From the NCBI RefSeq assembly GCF_030272615.1, contig NC_081407.1, forward strand, positions 151,861,048-151,925,047: a stretch of 64,000 nucleotides of DNA, read 5' to 3'. Source of the DNA: Cryptomeria japonica (lineage: Eukaryota > Streptophyta > Pinopsida > Cupressales > Cupressaceae). A program made the position numbers and the translations under genes. Under the pieces are notes generated by a model. It was not told the origin of the DNA and did no database searches. It worked only from the letters and a program-made list of their open reading frames with translations. Of the stretch, positions 9,881 to 20,815 are shown piece by piece; position 1 is the stretch's first letter, and every line of letters starts with the position of its first letter.

Positions 9881-10948
9881 TGGTAGGACCCAAAGGCAAC
9901 TGAGAGGGGGGGTGTGAATTAGTTGTCTATTAATTTCAACCCAAATACAACTTAACCAAACTTGATACTTAATACCGGTAAACCAATCTTAATGTCGGTA
10001 AACAGATTAACAGTTAATAATAGTACCGGTGAAACTTAAAGCATGAAACAGAAAGAGAAACAATATCCACAACACATAACATATAGATTTGTATGTGGAA
10101 ACCCTGTAAGGGGAAAAACCATGGTGGGAAACCTTACCCACAATCAAATGATACTACTATGGATAGTATGTGTTTACAAATGGGGTCTGCACATGTAGAA
10201 AGGCCAGCTGCCTGGAGCTCACTGCTCAATCACAAAATAGGAGGCACACTGACTACAATTGGATGATTAAATCCAATGATAATATACTGCACAAAGTAGC
10301 ATCTCCAATGTTGGATTCAGTACCGATTAAGCTCTGATTGTCTTCTTCAAACCTTCCTTGAATCTTCAAATGATGTCTGCGTGAGTAGCTATTCTTATAT
10401 TCGCATATGCCGAATATCACAACCTTATAATACCTTATTACATACCACCACACTAATCTCACAATTGAGATCTTACATATATACCAAAACCTAAGACCAA
10501 ATGTGTAGGTCGGCTTACTAAGAATAATACAATAAAATCTATTACAAGTCAAGATGTGATGCATCATGTTGGATCAACAACAATATTAATTGATTAAACC
10601 ATCTCCATAACATGTCATGCTAATCTAGAATAGATAACGTGTGTCGGTCCATAACCTAGAGCATTTCACCGGTAACAACAAATATGTCAACCCAATTAGG
10701 CCAATAACCAAATCTCCAAAATCAAGTGTCCAAACCATGTCTTCGACATAACCAAGTGATCTCTAGATGATAACAAGTCATCCTCAGTGCCGATGAACAA
10801 TATAACCTACTAGTGAACCAAATACCAGTGATTGTGCACAAGTCACCAAACTTGCCAGTGAACATAACCAAAGATCTCCAGAAGGATAAGTGTTGATAAG
10901 TGTTGACATCAATGACAAAACCAATGGAATATATCCATAATACCAACA
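9881..10948 (-). repeat. Copia A 5' LTR
   Basis: A 1068-bp LTR with TG...CA ends that matches 2295-3361 along its length. In element orientation it begins TGTTGGTATTATGG, abutting the broken Athila integrase, and ends CTACCA before the PBS. A minus-strand TATATATG near 10476-10483 is the likely TATA box. Confidence 0.92.
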
Positions 10949-11076
10949 AATAGTTGTTCTCTTGGTCATAAAATGTCCTCCACAAGGTTCATCATGGCAT
11001 GCATGCAGTATAGCATACATCTCATCTTCTCTCATGCATATTCACATCACCTAATCTAGTCCTAGTAAAATAAACA
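10949..11076 (-). pseudogene. Athila integrase N-terminal zinc finger, cut by copia A
   Basis: The minus strand reads HACHDEPCGGHFMTKRTT, the first half of the HHCC zinc-binding domain of Ty3 integrases ('H...GGHF...KR'). The expected YYWPTM continuation is replaced at 10948 by the copia A LTR. The catalytic core of this integrase is not found in the window. Confidence 0.85.
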
Positions 11077-11487
11077 TCATGTTATCCAAGTGAATTTGAA
11101 ACTTTTCTCAACAAGTAATTTTCTTTCTTTTGGAGAAAAATGAGAGGGTACCTTTTGAGAAACTAAATAGTTGGCTATATCAACATACCATGGTGTTTGA
11201 ACAACAATAGAGAATATATGCTTATCTGGAAAGGAATCATCCAAAATGGGTGATTCTAGGTTTGTTGTTAAGTGTGAAAGAAAATCAGCAACTACATTTT
11301 CTCTTCCCGGCTTGTCTATGATTGTGATATCAAATTCTTGCATTAAAAGAATCCATCTAGCCAACCTTCCTGAAATTGAAGGTTTATTCATAAGATATCT
11401 AAATGTTGCATGGTCAGTGTGGACATAGACTTTATATCTAGTTATATAATGTTTGAAATTATTGAGAGCATAGATAACTACCAACAT
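11077..11487 (-). pseudogene. Athila RNase H, C-terminal half
   Basis: Minus-strand YALNNFKHYI, VHTDHATFRYLMNKP and RLARWILLMQEFDITIIDKPG are the standard Ty3 RNase H tail ('TDHAALKYL', 'RLxRWxLLLQEFD'), followed by NVVADFLSHL. It is continuous in order with the RT segment to its right; a stop separates them at about 11490. Confidence 0.92.
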
Positions 11488-11493
11488 TTCCTT

Positions 11494-12663
11494 CTATGTT
11501 ACTGTGTAGTTAAATTCAACACCCTGCAAGTTTTTTCTGACAAAATAGATTGCATGTTCCACTGTTGTCTCTTTTTGTCCTAGAGAAGCTCCAATTGCAT
11601 GATTAGATGCATCGGTGTGTATATGGAATGCAAGTTCCCATTTAGGACCTTGAAGTACTGGTGCATGAGTTAATGCTTCCTTCAACTCAGAGAATGATTT
11701 GCTGCATAAATATTTCCACTGGGATATTGCATCTTTAGTGAGGAGTGTATATAGTGGTGCTGCAATTTTGCTGAAATCTTTGATGAATCTTCTATAATAA
11801 CCTGCATGGCCTAAGAAAATCCTAACATCTTTTTGTTTTGTTGGTAAAGGCACTTCAATCTTTGTTGGGTCTACTTTAATTCCTTTATGAGAAAGATAGT
11901 GACCAAGAACAACACCTTCATGCATCATCATAAAACACTTCTCACTATTTAAAGACAAATTGTGATCCTCACATCTCTATAAAGTCTTTTCTAGGTTACT
12001 CAATTCTTCTTCAAAAGTACCACCATAGGTAGTGAAGTCATCCATGTATATCTCTATGCAGTCATGAGAAATATCTAAGAACATACTTAAAACTGCCATT
12101 TGAAAAGTGGCTAGGGCATTACATAAACCAAATGGAAGTACTGAGTAGGAATAGGTCCCCCATGGGCATGTGAATGTTGTCTTTTCCTGGTCCTCGGGGG
12201 CTATTCTTATCTGGTTGTATCCACTGAAACCATCTAAGAATGAAAAATATTCCTTTCCCGCCAAGGAGTCTAATACTTGGTCAATGAAAGGAAGAGGAAA
12301 GTGATATTTCTTGGTTGTAGCATTAAGCTCCCTATAATCTACACAAACTCTCCACTTTCCATTTTTGTTAGGAACAATAACTAGAGGTGATACCCATTCA
12401 CTGTCAGAGATGGGATATATAAATCCTGCATTGAGTAACTTCTGCAATTCTTGCTTAACTATTTCCCTTAATGCAGGATTGATTCTTCTTTGAGGTTGCC
12501 TTACTAGTTTACAATCTTCTCTGATGTAGATTCGATGTGTGCACAATTTAGAATGCAACCCTTTCAAATCTGTATAGTCCCAAGCAAATGCTTCTTTATG
12601 GGACTGCAAAATTCTTGTTAAAGACATATTTTGTTCTTGAGTAAGGTGACAATTGACATTCAA
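11494..12663 (-). pseudogene. Athila reverse transcriptase
   Basis: Minus-strand 11977-12663 carries the RT palm and fingers: EWVSPLVIVPNKNGKWRVC, DYRELNATTKKYHFPLP, APEDQEKTTFTCPWGTYSY, FGLCNALATFQ and the catalytic Y-M-D-D at 12037-12048. Minus-strand 11494-11958 gives the connection (GHAGYYRRFIKDFSKIAAPL) and the start of RNase H (HTDASNHAIGASLGQ). The break at 11959-11976 is a stop with the frame kept. The YMDD box is typical of Athila-type RTs. Confidence 0.94.
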
Positions 12664-13089
12664 CCATTTTTGTGGGCCACTTCAACTTGCTTACCTAGAT
12701 CTATTATAGATGTTACGGGAAAATGTGGAATTGTTACTTCATGCAGCAGAAATGTATGCAATAAATCTATAGTTGCAGGAGATTCTACAAAAGAGGCTGA
12801 TAGTGATGGTTGTAGAGAACATGCATTTTGTGCATTATAGCCACCAGTTTGATCAGGAATTCCATATTGATTTTGTAAAACATTAGAGAGCATATCTTCT
12901 TCTTCTTGAAGTTGCAAGAAGGGGTCCCTTCTTATCATCATTAATTGTTGTATTGTATTGACTTATTAGATTCTTCTTCTATATCTGGCCAAACTAAGTG
13001 CTCCTCTTCAAGTTGAGGTTGGGCAGGTGAATATAATGCAAGTGTTTAGTTTGTGTCCCATCAGAAATGGTCATGTCCCCTAACCTACA
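12664..13089 (-). pseudogene. Athila protease-to-RT linker
   Basis: The minus-strand frame at 12660-12941 is low in known motifs and leads into the RT frame across a one-base frame change near 12661. Several stops occur at 12942-13020. I see no separate domain. Confidence 0.55.
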
Positions 13090-13430
13090 TCATATGAAAG
13101 CATCTGTTATAGCTAACCAGGGTCTACCCAAGATAATACGATAGCCTCCTAAAGTTTCTTTAGATGAAAGGATAACAAATTCAGCTGGATATTCCAAGGA
13201 ATCCAGTGTTACTACAAGGTCTTCCACCATACCATCTGGTGTGACAGTAGAACTATCTGCAAGTTGTAGGATAGTAGTTGTAGTCCTCAGGTTAGTGATG
13301 TTGAGTTTCTTCATCACATCCTTTGTCATAACATTTATAGCTGCCCCAAGGTCAATAAGAGCATTCTGAACTTGAACTCCATTAATGACTACTGCTACTA
13401 GAGGACTTCCGAGTCTGAATACTTAGGGAC
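13090..13430 (-). pseudogene. Athila aspartic protease
   Basis: The minus strand reads VQNALIDLGAAINVMTKDV, then the closing motif IILGRPWLAITDAF. This is the retropepsin fold of plant Ty3 elements (usual LIDxGSSxNVM and LGRPWL). The active-site triad reads D-L-G where D-S/T/G-G is usual, which may be damage. Upstream, a pair of stops near 13420 separates it from the gag tail. Confidence 0.85.
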
Positions 13431-13826
13431 ACAAAATTTCCCTAACATAAGGTCTGCCAATTGGCCTACAACATGGACCATGTGTGGGTCTTTCTTCTTT
13501 CTCCCTAGCTTTTTCAAACAAGCTTCTTTAATTGCCTTTCCATATATTGGAACATCCTTTAATGCTTGAAACAAAGGAATCTTGACACATACATTCTTTA
13601 ACTAATCCACAATATCAAACATGGGTTCTTCTTCTTTTTTGGTAGGTTCTTCCTCCAATCTTTGAGGAAATGGAGGTGTATTGCTTGATTCTTGTTGTTT
13701 GGCCTTGATGGAACCGGTGAAGTTGTGACACTTTGGTGGATATGGCCTTCATCACGTATTTCAGTTATAACTGGAGGGGAAGGTGCATGAAGATTTGTTT
13801 CTGACCTTATATGGATATCACTTATA
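13431..13826 (-). pseudogene. Athila gag C-terminal region, left of the Tat insertion
   Basis: The minus strand carries an acidic EEEPTKKEEEPMFDIVD stretch, then a VKIPLFQALKDVPIYGKAIK block and the basic KKLGRKKKDPH segment. This matches the Athila region between gag and protease. The frame changes once near 13640. It is continuous with 37086 onward when the Tat element and one CTAAC copy are removed. Confidence 0.75.
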
Positions 13827-13831
13827 CTAAC
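13827..13831. repeat. Target-site duplication CTAAC, left copy (Tat element)
   Basis: CTAAC immediately before the TGTATACAC LTR start; the matching copy is at 37081-37085, right after the 3' LTR. Confidence 0.95.
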
Positions 13832-14906
13832 TGTATACACATAAAAATGACTATGAGTGATTAAATAAATATTTTATATTTATTTAATATTTATTCTTCT
13901 ATTAAATAGTTAATTTGAAAATATTGATTTATTTAATTCATTTCATGTCTTTCTATTAATTAATTTAATTGAAATATTTTATTAATTAATTCATCTATTC
14001 TATTCCTCTAATTAATTAAATATCTAATATTTAATTATTCTTCTGATTAATTAATTAAATATCTAAATATTTAATTATTTCCTCCAATCATTTGAATATC
14101 CAATATCTAATGATTATTCTTCTATCCTATAGTCTCAAGTATTAAATAATTTCTAAATTATTTAAATCCCTTTTCCAACTCACCTTCCATCTCCATTTCA
14201 TATTTCCTTTGCCAACTCATCAATCATGTGGCTAAAGATATTAATATTTCTTAAATATTAATTTATCATTTATCTCCAACTTCCAAATTTAATGAAATAT
14301 TGTGTACATTCACATATTTCATAACCTTCTTCTATATTCTCTCCAACATCCCTACATCTTAGGAAGGACTTGAGTCCACTTGTCCTCTCATGTCTAAATT
14401 TTCTCCAACCATCCCTAGATTCCTTCAGTCAGCAACCCAGTCAAGGTGAGATGAGTGACACTTGTCTTCTCCTTCCCCTTTTCTCTCAACCTTCACCTTT
14501 GCTCATAGCCATCCAAATCTACAAATCTGATCATCACCGTTGATCTGGGCCACATCATCTTATCCTCCCAAAGTCTATAAAATCAGGAGTTTGAGTTGAG
14601 AAAGAGTTAGTCTTCAAGTAAGTTTTCAAGCTAATCATTTCTGAAAACTTATGGATCCATGAGTTTTAATCTTGAAGCAATTTAGCAATTAGCAATTTAG
14701 CATAATCATTTGGCATAATCATTTTGCATTGCATATCATAGTATTAGTTAACTATCAATTATCAATCCATTCTTCATATGCCATCTCGGAAGTTATCAGT
14801 GCTTGTATGAGAGCACACCATCTTCAACCAGGAACAGTGGAGTTAGGACACAATGAGACTTAAATCATGAAGGTAGTATTTTGATGATGAAATTCAAGTT
14901 GACACA
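13832..14906 (+). repeat. Tat element 5' LTR
   Basis: A 1075-bp LTR from TGTATACACATA to GACACA. The first 330 bp hold at least six AT-rich inverted repeats spaced by pyrimidine tracts. The middle is mixed sequence, with a TATA box at 14576-14583. The 3' LTR (29801-29859 plus 36092-37080) is very similar by eye. Confidence 0.95.
14576..14583 (+). promoter_or_regulatory. TATA box in Tat 5' LTR
   Basis: TATAAAAT, conserved in the 3' LTR copy at 36765-36772, lies about 320 bp before the LTR end and is the likely core promoter of the element. Confidence 0.65.
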
Positions 14907-14908
14907 TT

Positions 14909-14927
14909 TTGGTGCCCACCGTGGGGC
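14909..14927 (+). promoter_or_regulatory. Primer-binding site of the Tat element
   Basis: Two or three T residues after the LTR end CA, the sequence TTGGTGCCCACCGTGGGGC appears. This 'TGGYGCCCACCGTGGGG' form is common in plant Tat elements. I do not assign the tRNA. Confidence 0.85.
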
Positions 14928-17126
14928 TAAGAACCTCACATATTCTTTCTAATATCCTATCTAATTCTTGCAAAAAGCAAATTTAATACATTTGTAATAT
15001 AGATTCACGCCTGTGTGAGTTTTGACAACGCCTTTATTTGATAGGTTATTGCTTTTGTCTTTTAGGTTAGCGCATTTGTCATTTAGGTTAGCACTTTTGT
15101 TTGTAAATCAACGCATTTAATCTTCAAAACAACACTTTTGTCCTTCAGGTTAGCGCATTTGTTAGTTTGGTTAACACTTTTGTCTGAGAATTCTCGCTTC
15201 TTGGTCCGCAAAGCAGCATTTTTGTGTTTTGAGTTAGCACTTTTGTCCTTCAAGTTAGTGCTTTTGGAGGTGAAAAATGGCGCATTTGTTAGGATAGCAC
15301 TTTTATTTGCAACTGATAGAATTTTCTCACAGGCCCGAATGTCCAAGAACTTAAATTTTTCAAAGTACTAACATGCATGTGCAAGATTATTTTTTTTGCA
15401 TTCCCTCACCTAGTTAAGTAAGAGTTCTATTTTGGAAAGTAACACATCATGTCATGTTCAACTTAACTAAGGGAGATAAATTAACAGCATGTAACTTGCA
15501 TTTTGAGTGACTTCTTTAAAATAGTTACATGTGGATTTTAGAAAAGATAAAATGGACTTGTGTTTTCTGTGCTTGATGAAGTAGTAGGTAAGTATGCTCT
15601 CACCATCATAAGGTGATCAGAAAACTAGACCTACTTTATTTTATGTATAACCTTTAGAGAGCCTGCCTTCCCGAGCTGCCTTGAGGGGGCCAATGAGAGG
15701 GGAACAACCCAAAGTGGAAATGGGCTAATACCGAGTCCTTCCAATCCACCCTAAATAAATCATGTTTGTGATGAAAGTCACAAGCAACATGTGCTGATAA
15801 GTTCATACCAACACTATGTTTCCCCATAAACCCTATGGAGCGTACCCTCTATAGGCTAGGAACCTTTTGTATTTACAGAGCTGAAAGTGCCACATGTATG
15901 GCCACATGACTGGAAGCCTTTACTAAAAACCACTTGTACTAGTTGCCAAAATCCTTCTAGTTGTTGGCGCAAGAGGTCGGACCTCTGAAGCGGTTCACAC
16001 ACATACGGTTCTTAGTAGAGATATAAAATTTTCCATGGGGATTTTTCATGGAAATTGGTTACCCTGGAGAAGTGAGTGCTGAGGGTGGAGCCAGTGGGGT
16101 CAAGCATCTAAATATCCGCTTTGAATAGCGTAGCCTCAGGGAAAACCCATGTGAGATTCAACAATTATTGTCTCAACCTACCATAGGATTTGCACTTGCT
16201 TATGCATTTTGTTTTTCAAAAACATTGTGTCTTCTATGTCTATGACATGTTCAAAATGGTAAAAAATTGAAGAAAATCGTCATCTAAAAATGAGCAAAAA
16301 TCCAACAACTTGCTGAAGGATTTGAACAGAATCCTTGAAATATAATCTGAATAGCGCTTTCAAGCAACAAAATAGTGTTTCTATCCCATAAGTTAACACT
16401 CTTTGTCATAAAAGTTAGCACAAAGGCTTTTTTTTCACATCTAAAAAGCATATCAAACCAAAATTTCAACATCAGTATCAAAACACTTCTTGAGTAGATT
16501 TGTCTCTAAACCATCACACATTTTCAAACTAGTTCAATAACCGGGTCACTAATCCAATAGGCTATTCCCAAAAGGTTTCCATAAGCATAAACATTGAACA
16601 AGCTATTGATTCAAACATTTTAAGTGCAAAAATCAACATCATGTCAAGTTTCTCATCAGGATATATCAAATCCTCTATCACGAAGCTTGATCAATTTATC
16701 TTATGTTGATAATCTTGGATATATCTTTCCTATTTTGAACATAGTTTATATCAAAATTAGATTTGCACCAACATTGGAATCAAACAAACTTGTAAACTAT
16801 CAGATGCTTATATGACTTTTAAGTATCACCTTAAGAAAACAAAAACCCTATTATAAAGCTACTCAGAAAAGAATAAGATTCTTGTATATCAATCGCAAGA
16901 TCTTATTAAAACATGGGACATTCCTACACCTTTTTCGTCACTATTAACGTGGTTGTGGGATAGATTTCGACAGAGAAATTTTGCAAAGACGTTCTATTCA
17001 ACAAAGAGACGCTTTACCACAGTGAACAAACAATAGTGGTAAAATCAACAAAGCATATCTTCCTAAACCAATAATCACCTATTCACTTGTCCTTTGGAAA
17101 TTTCAAAAAAAAATTGAAACAATCAC
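14928..17126 (+). other. Tat element 5' leader with a short repeat cluster
   Basis: A 2.2-kb untranslated leader. At 15010-15310 about a dozen imperfect copies of GTTAGCGCATTTGTC stand roughly 20-25 bp apart, and a weaker cluster in the same sense is at 16345-16435. Between them, 15655-16170 is noticeably richer in G and C than its surroundings, with CGAGCTGCCTTGAGGGGGCC and GGTCGGACCTCTGAAGCG, and looks like a structured RNA region. No ORF here is credible; the minus-strand frame across the repeats only reflects their periodicity. Confidence 0.7.
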
Positions 17127-18230
17127 ATGCCAGTTTGGACTAGAGCTCAATACGAACAACTTAGAAAACAACAAAAACAAATGGAGGAAGAAGATAATCC
17201 GATATTCCAAACTTTTGGGTATATCGTCATTGATGAAGAAGTGGTCAATAACACCATTAGAGACCTTGAGCAAGATTTCAAATTTGATAGACTAATGGAA
17301 AAATTATTGGCAAAACAAAAAGAGAAATATCTTTTGATGTTGGCAAAATCAGGGGTTAAATTGCCACAAGATTTTAACATAGAAAGCTTGAAGAAAGAAG
17401 AAGAGACAAGTAACACCCAAAACACAAATGATCCAAATAACGAAGATGTAAACAAAGAAAGTCATGCAGAGACAAGAAAAGAATGGGATGACACAAGAAA
17501 AGAGCATAGTGATAAAAGAACTTACGAAGAAATAAGGAGAAACTATATGGATAATCCATTGTTAAACCTTACTCAACAAATGCAAACTCTACAACAACAG
17601 ATACAAGATATGCAAAATGGAACAAGCTCCAAGAATTATTCATTGGAAGATATCTGCCCATATCCTTTCGATAAAAAATTGAATATGGTACCATTTCCAC
17701 AACATTGTGAGATCCCTAAATATGACAAATACGATGGAAAATCTTATCCTCGGGATCACATTAGGGAGTTTTGTACTATGAGTATGGAATTTGCCCATGA
17801 TGAAACTTACCTGATGCGTCTTTTCCCTAGGAGTTTAAATGGACAATCTATGGAATGGTTTTCAAGATTTCCATCCAGAATCAAATCTTTTGAAGAACTC
17901 GTGAATAGATTTATTTCACAATACTCCTACAATATAAGAAATGAGATAACAATGTTGGATTTATGCAATGTTAAACAAAAGAATGGTGAATCTTTTATGA
18001 TCTTCTTGCAGTGATGGAAACGGATGTTTAATAGGTATCCAAGAGATGTACCTAATCAAGAAAAGATGGACATATTCATTGATAATCTTATCAATGAAAT
18101 GAGTTATCGACTAAAAATGCAATGTCCTCCCTCCTTCGCCAAGATGATTGAGAATGGTCTAAAAATAGAAGGTAATGGTAAAGAAAGGAGAACTAAAACT
18201 TTACAACAATTCTTACAACAACAACAATAA
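17127..18230 (+). pseudogene. Tat gag
   Basis: The ATG at 17127 opens 295 codons to a TGA at 18015 (CGA the likely ancestor), after which the same frame continues to 18230. Residues 20-160 are charged and probably helical. Residues 190-295 hold the Retrotrans_gag core: PKYDKYDGKSYPRDHIREF, LFPRSLNGQSMEWFSRFPS, SFEELVNRFISQYSYN. After the TGA come KRMFNRYPRDVP and FIDNLINEMSYRLK, the end of the same domain. A frame slip occurs near 18170-18230, in or before a run of AAC/CAA triplets. Gag forms the particle shell. Confidence 0.92.
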
Positions 18231-18945
18231 CAACAGTAACAATGACAAACCCAAGTTCTAGTCAAAGAATAGGAATGTCATCAATGGAGGAAATGATGAT
18301 AATAGTGCTAAAAAACAACAACCAATTTTTAATCTATCAAGTCAAATCCCAAACAATAAAAATCAAGAAAATAATAAAACCAAGTCTTTCTTCTCCAATC
18401 CTCGTAGAAAATTCACAAACATTGGAGAACCATTGGAATTAGCTTTAAAAACTCTTCTTGCCAACAAACTGATTGTTTTACCAAAAGCAAGAAGCTATGA
18501 ACCACAAGTCAAGCCTAATTGGTGGAATGAAAAGCATTTTTGTAATTACCATTGGAATAAAGGACACCAAACAAATGATTGTCAGAGATTGAAACACCTT
18601 ATCCAATATCTAATCGATAATGGAACTATCACAGTGGATAGCCATAAGACAAACGAATCACACCTAGATTTAAAAACTCCACTTATGAATTATGACAAAG
18701 GTAAACCATCCCAATTAAAAGATGACCAAGGAAAAGCCAAAGTTAAGTACACTTATACATATGATGATGCGGTAAATGTCATCATTGTTAAATATAATCC
18801 ACCTTCAGAGCCAATCAATGTCATTACGAGAGGCAAAGCAAAGGTCACCTTTCTAGGTATAACAAAAGACTCAACATCCACTTCACAACAATACAATTTA
18901 GTAGAGCAATTACAAAGAATACCTGCTCAAATATCAATTTTATAA
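18231..18945 (+). pseudogene. Tat gag C-terminus with zinc knuckle
   Basis: The downstream frame (from 18433, and before it in the same frame past a stop) carries EPLELALKTLLANKLIVLP, then CNYHWNKGHQTNDCQRLKH, an atypical knuckle (C-x2-H-x4-GH-x4-C) seen in Tat-type Gag, then LIQYLIDNGTI. An Asn-rich tract (AAC repeats, 18190-18240) precedes it. The knuckle would bind element RNA. Confidence 0.88.
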
Positions 18946-19018
18946 CTTCTCAAAGTTTCACCTATGCATAAGGAAATTTTGGAAAAAGCTTTAGTGGAAA
19001 CAACAGTTCCAAAAAAAC

Positions 19019-19450
19019 TTGAATGTAGATCAGTTCCAAAACATGGTGGGACACCTTATAGCCCCTCATTGCTTATCATTTTCTGAAAATGATAACGCAT
19101 CCTTGCAACATCCTCACAATGCTCCTTTACATGTTGAAGTCACCATTAATAAAACTCATATCAAATGCATACTCGTAGATGGTGGAGCGGGCTTAAACAT
19201 TTGTGCATTAAGTTTAATAAAAGCTTTGGGATATTCAAAAAATGTAGTAGATCCAAAGAAGAAAATAACTATTAAAGCTTATGATGAAGCAGAGCATTCT
19301 TCTAAATCAACTGTGGTGTTGCCGATCAAAAGAGGACCTATGGAAAAGAATACATTATGTCAGGTTATAGATTTGAACCTCTCTTACAACATTCTTCTGG
19401 GAAGACCATCGATTCACACCATGCAAGAAGTTCCTTCTACATATCATTAA
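19019..19450 (+). pseudogene. Tat aspartic protease
   Basis: The retropepsin-like domain has HVEVTINKTHIKCILVDGGA with catalytic D-G-G, GLNICALSLIKALGYS, then YNILLGRPSIHTMQEVPST and, beyond a stop, KFPHEGQEVTI. This layout (VDGGAxLNI ... LGRPxIH) is standard for Tat-lineage proteases. It follows the zinc knuckle after about 75 bp that contain a frame change. Confidence 0.92.
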
Positions 19451-19735
19451 TGTGTAAAATTTCCTCATGAAGGTCAAGAGGTCACTATAATTTCAGACTC
19501 TAGCCAATATTGCAATAATCTTAAGCCAACACAAGATACAAGAGTTCCACATAACAGAGAATCAATATATCCTACCAAAGAAATTCAAGAAAAGTTATGG
19601 GAAACCTTTGAGAAAAAACTCAAATTGAATGATGAAGGAATGGGAAAATATTCTTTGCATAATTTTCCACTTTCACCTAAGTCATATGGAAAGCCTACAA
19701 ATATCCAATAAAAGACCTCAGAGAAATCAAAAGAT

Positions 19736-20041
19736 ATGTTTAACAGAGCATTTGTTAGAGCCAGAACCCTTGAAGAAGAAACTGAAGACAATGACATTCT
19801 TGGTTGGTTGTACAAAGATGAAAATGAAACTATAGCAACAGCTGCAGAAATTAATATTCCCATAAAACAATATGGCAAGGGTTATAAAATCATGCAAAAA
19901 ATGGGATATGAAGGAAAAGGACCAATTGTTAAGCAACATCAAGGTATTTCAGAACCAATTTGTCCCCACTCACAATCTAAAGAAGATAGATCAGGACTTG
20001 GCTATCTAAAATCAAATCAAAACCAACATAATCATCAATAG
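19736..20041 (+). pseudogene. G-patch domain in the Tat polyprotein
   Basis: Residues 40-80 of this 101-codon piece read GKGYKIMQKMGYEGKGPIV then KQHQGISEPI, a G-patch (GxxxMxxMGYxGxG). G-patches bind RNA or helicase partners and occur in some retroviral and plant Ty3 polyproteins between protease and RT. The frame is the polyprotein frame; it ends in TAG at 20039-20041 where the reading continues as PKWRKKI. Confidence 0.8.
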
Positions 20042-20815
20042 CCAAAGTGGAGAAAGAAAATAGTCTCTAAAGAAGAACAATGGCAAGAAAAGCTACGTCA
20101 AGCAGCAGAAATAGTAACCGATAAGCAAAGACAAGAAGAACATGAGAAACAAGAAGAAGAGATTGCTATCAAAGGAAATGAAGAATCTTGTCAACAAGTT
20201 TGAGAAATACGAGAAAATGCAAAATCTGAACAAGATATTCCAGAAGTAGTGAAAATAGAGATGGTAGAAATCAGGGAACTTTTTGTACCATACAACATTC
20301 CTGTGTGGTATAGTGGTACAGTCCTAGACAATGGTTCAGAGATAGATTCAAATGAATATGAATGGGGTCCATATGTCTCATCTAGTATATCAAGTGAAGA
20401 AAGAAATGAAGAGCAAGCAGCTATCACAAAGGAAGACTTGTCTATTACAAAACAAAAGATGGAATTAGAAGAACTTAGAATCCAGAGAAAAGAGGCATAT
20501 ACAAGACAACAAAAGAAAGGGGATGACAAAGACAAAGAAATAATGCCACAAGAAGCAAAAATAGATATGGATCAAGCATCTGGAAATATCAGATTTCTAT
20601 CAAATAAAGAGCTAGATGTACCAAGGTTTGGCAGAACCATAGAAGAACTAAGAGATAGTCAAGTAGGATTGACTATTAGTTTAGAAGAAGTTGAGTTTGA
20701 ATGAAGACAAAAGCTAACAAAAGAATTCTCTATATCATGTACACAAGTATGTCAACTTCAAAATGCAAATGAATTTATTAAAAATAATCAAGAAGGAACT
20801 TGCAGTACTAAAGAC
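20042..20815 (+). pseudogene. Tat G-patch to RT linker
   Basis: A charged Glu/Lys/Gln-rich stretch (for example RIQRKEAYTRQQKKGDDKDK) reads through stops at 20200 (TGA) and 20702 (TGA). No domain is recognised apart from coiled-coil tendency. Confidence 0.6.

Larger units (their letters stand above)
2295..10948 (-). mobile_element. Ty1/copia element A, inserted in Athila integrase
   Basis: An LTR retrotransposon of about 6.7 kb once its two solo-LTR insertions are removed. In element order: 5' LTR 9881-10948, PBS 9867-9878, gag with zinc knuckle, protease, integrase, RT, RNase H (9823 down to 3742), PPT 3362-3376, 3' LTR 2295-3361. Protease and integrase precede RT, the copia order. It cut the Athila integrase zinc finger after residues MTKRTT at 10949. 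No 5-bp TSD joins its two ends (AATAG against CCAAT), as expected if the left side is a tandem array later truncated. All domains carry stops. Confidence 0.92.

Noticed and set aside
15083-15346. Minus-strand frame with NLKDKSAN-like repeats that could be a repetitive protein
   Set aside because: The peptide periodicity follows the GTTAGCGCATTTGTC DNA repeat; the same words in the 3' UTR are in the opposite orientation and do not encode it.
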